DNA of 50,042 nucleotides from Anaerolineae bacterium. GTDB lineage: Bacteria; Pseudomonadota; Alphaproteobacteria; DSM-16000; Inquilinaceae. Shown here piece by piece: positions 49,139-50,042 of the stretch (positions within the stretch are counted from its first letter, which is position 1; every line of letters starts with the position of its first letter). The position numbers and the translations under genes are program-made. The notes under the pieces were generated by a model. That model saw only the letters and a list, made by a program, of their open reading frames with translations. It made no database searches and was not told where the DNA came from. Location of the stretch: the NCBI GenBank assembly GCA_028285185.1, contig JANQQD010000336.1, forward strand, positions 1-50,042. Reading direction: 5' to 3'.

Positions 49139-49423
49139 TTAGTCGGCGGCACCGGCCCCTTCGGTAACCGGCATGGCACCAAGCACCTGATAGCCTTCGG
49201 CGGTCAGGCGACAGACCAGCCAATCCGGCTTGAGCGGGTTGTTGAACCACGGTTCCGCCCAGCCGGCAGCGAGGCAGGCGCGCACCAGCCGCTCGCTCAC
49301 CTTCTGTCCCTTGCGATCAAATAGCGGCAGTTTGCCGCCCGGCTGATCCAGCCCACGCCGCAGCCACGCCCGCTGTCCGGCGCTGGGCATGGCGGCCGCC
49401 GCCCGCTCGACCCCCCCGTCCAT
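49139..49423 (-). CDS. Small conserved hypothetical protein (94 aa)
   Basis: The core AWLRRGLDQPGGKLPLFDRK and AGWAEPWFNNPLKPDWLVCR looks like a conserved alphaproteobacterial protein with a small winged-helix-like layout. No signal peptide. It is convergent with the microprotein and divergent from cutA. Function unknown. Confidence 0.65.
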   Translation of the reverse strand: MDGGVERAAAAMPSAGQRAWLRRGLDQPGGKLPLFDRKGQKVSERLVRACLAAGWAEPWFNNPLKPDWLVCRLTAEGYQVLGAMPVTEGAGAAD

Positions 49424-49499
49424 CGCTCAACCCTGCTGTCGCCCCATATCCCGACGAAAGCTATCCTAGCGCGAACGCATCGCGTCAGGGAATCGAACG

Positions 49500-49814
49500 A
49501 TGACAAATATGTGGATTTACATGACCGCCGGGTCGGTGGACGAGGCGCGCACCATCGGGCGTGCCCTGGTGGATGAGCAACTGGCCGCCTGTGTCAACCT
49601 GATCGACGGGATGCGGTCGATCTATCGGTGGAACGGCGAACTGCAGGAAGATGCCGAAACCGTGCTGATCGCCAAGACGCGCGAAGACCTGGTGGATGCA
49701 CTGACAGACCGTGTGCGGGCGCTGCATTCCTACGACTGTGCTTGCGTGGTCGCCCTGCCCATGGTTGCCGGCAACCCAGATTTCCTGGATTGGATCGGTC
49801 GCGAGACGCGCTAG
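49500..49814 (+). CDS. cutA: Divalent-cation tolerance protein CutA
   Basis: At 104 aa it has the full family length and motifs: DEARTIGRALVDEQLAACVN, IYRWNGELQEDAETVLIAKT, and VRALHSYDCACVVALPM. CutA forms trimers with a ferredoxin-like fold and is linked to copper/divalent metal tolerance, although its exact role is debated. It is followed by a transporter gene in the same direction. Confidence 0.95.
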   Translation: MTNMWIYMTAGSVDEARTIGRALVDEQLAACVNLIDGMRSIYRWNGELQEDAETVLIAKTREDLVDALTDRVRALHSYDCACVVALPMVAGNPDFLDWIGRETR

Positions 49815-49895
49815 ATCAGATCTGGCGTGTCGAAATCGCATTTGTCGCGACCGGGGCGGTAGGGCAGGCTTCTTGTCCCATTGCGGAGACGGACA

Positions 49896-50042
49896 GTGAG
49901 CAACGCGCGCCTGTCGATCGGATTTGCCTGCATCGGCCACAGTCTGATGCACATCCTGTCGGCGATCTATCTGACGGTCGTGCTGACGCTGGAGGATGCG
50001 TGGCAGCTGCCGTATGAGCAGCTGATCGGCCTGTGGACGCTG
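49896..50042 (+). CDS. Transporter N terminus, probably MFS (truncated by window end)
   Basis: A GTG at 49896 with GGAGAC 5 nt upstream opens a frame that runs to the window end. The visible 49 residues (IGFACIGHSLMHILSAIYLT, then VVLTLEDAWQLPYEQLIGLW) resemble the first membrane helix of major facilitator proteins with an HxxxH segment. The substrate cannot be told from this part. Confidence 0.6.
   Translation, partial: MSNARLSIGFACIGHSLMHILSAIYLTVVLTLEDAWQLPYEQLIGLWTL

Noticed and set aside
1..50042. CRISPR array or insertion sequence with terminal inverted repeats
   Set aside because: No regularly spaced repeats and no transposase gene were seen in the window.

Overview
The window comes from a high-GC bacterium, most likely an alphaproteobacterium. 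I infer this from the style of several small conserved proteins and from the mix of host genes (a YfcG-type glutathione transferase, cutA, a lepB-like signal peptidase, periplasmic TPR proteins). No 16S or other marker is present, so the genus is not fixed. Everything is read from sequence alone; family names rest on motifs I can see, not on searches.

An integrated element of about 36.4 kb fills positions 53-36509. It sits in the 3' half of an intact tRNA-Lys(UUU) gene (24-99). A perfect 47-bp copy of the tRNA 3' end (53-99) recurs at 36463-36509 and marks the far end. A tyrosine integrase lies just inside the right end, and copies of GTGGTACC/GGTACCAC cluster at both ends as candidate arm-type integrase sites. 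The right half of the element, all on the minus strand, is phage-like and very compact: integrase, a 199-aa unknown, an AlpA/Xis-type HTH protein, small ORFs, a prim-pol-type primase and a RepA-like ATPase. A control region with repeats follows. Then come small terminase, large terminase, a 22-aa ORF, a T7-gp17-type tail fibre, a 107-aa ORF, a 1036-aa virion protein with lytic transglycosylase and SGNH hydrolase domains, and a 2277-aa polyvalent protein. Neighbouring genes in this block overlap or nearly touch. No capsid, portal, scaffold or tail-tube gene is visible. This fits either a phage satellite that borrows the head of a helper podovirus, or a prophage with a clean deletion of its head module.

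The left half of the element (100-17400) is cargo with genes on both strands. It holds a STAND NTPase with TPRs next to a membrane protein, a tiny membrane protein plus a secreted coiled-coil protein with a tail-collar-like end, an AT-rich HTH plus 2TM (SLATT-like) pair, and an overlapping two-gene unit with a DUF1828-like protein. Further on are two HTH proteins, a membrane-anchored second tail-collar-like protein, an HNH endonuclease followed by an SRAP (YedK/HMCES) protein, a fasciclin-domain protein, a broken phage regulator gene and an AT-rich orphan gene. Several look like anti-phage or phage-accessory functions, but none is proven.

From 36510 to the end is host chromosome: a large membrane protein of unknown role, a secreted protein, a histidine kinase with a fused periplasmic substrate-binding-type sensor, a lepB-like signal peptidase, two tandem paralogous exported alpha-helical repeat proteins sharing a nearly identical N-terminal block, small exported proteins, a glutathione S-transferase, a TPR protein, a 29-aa membrane microprotein, cutA, and the start of a transporter running off the window.
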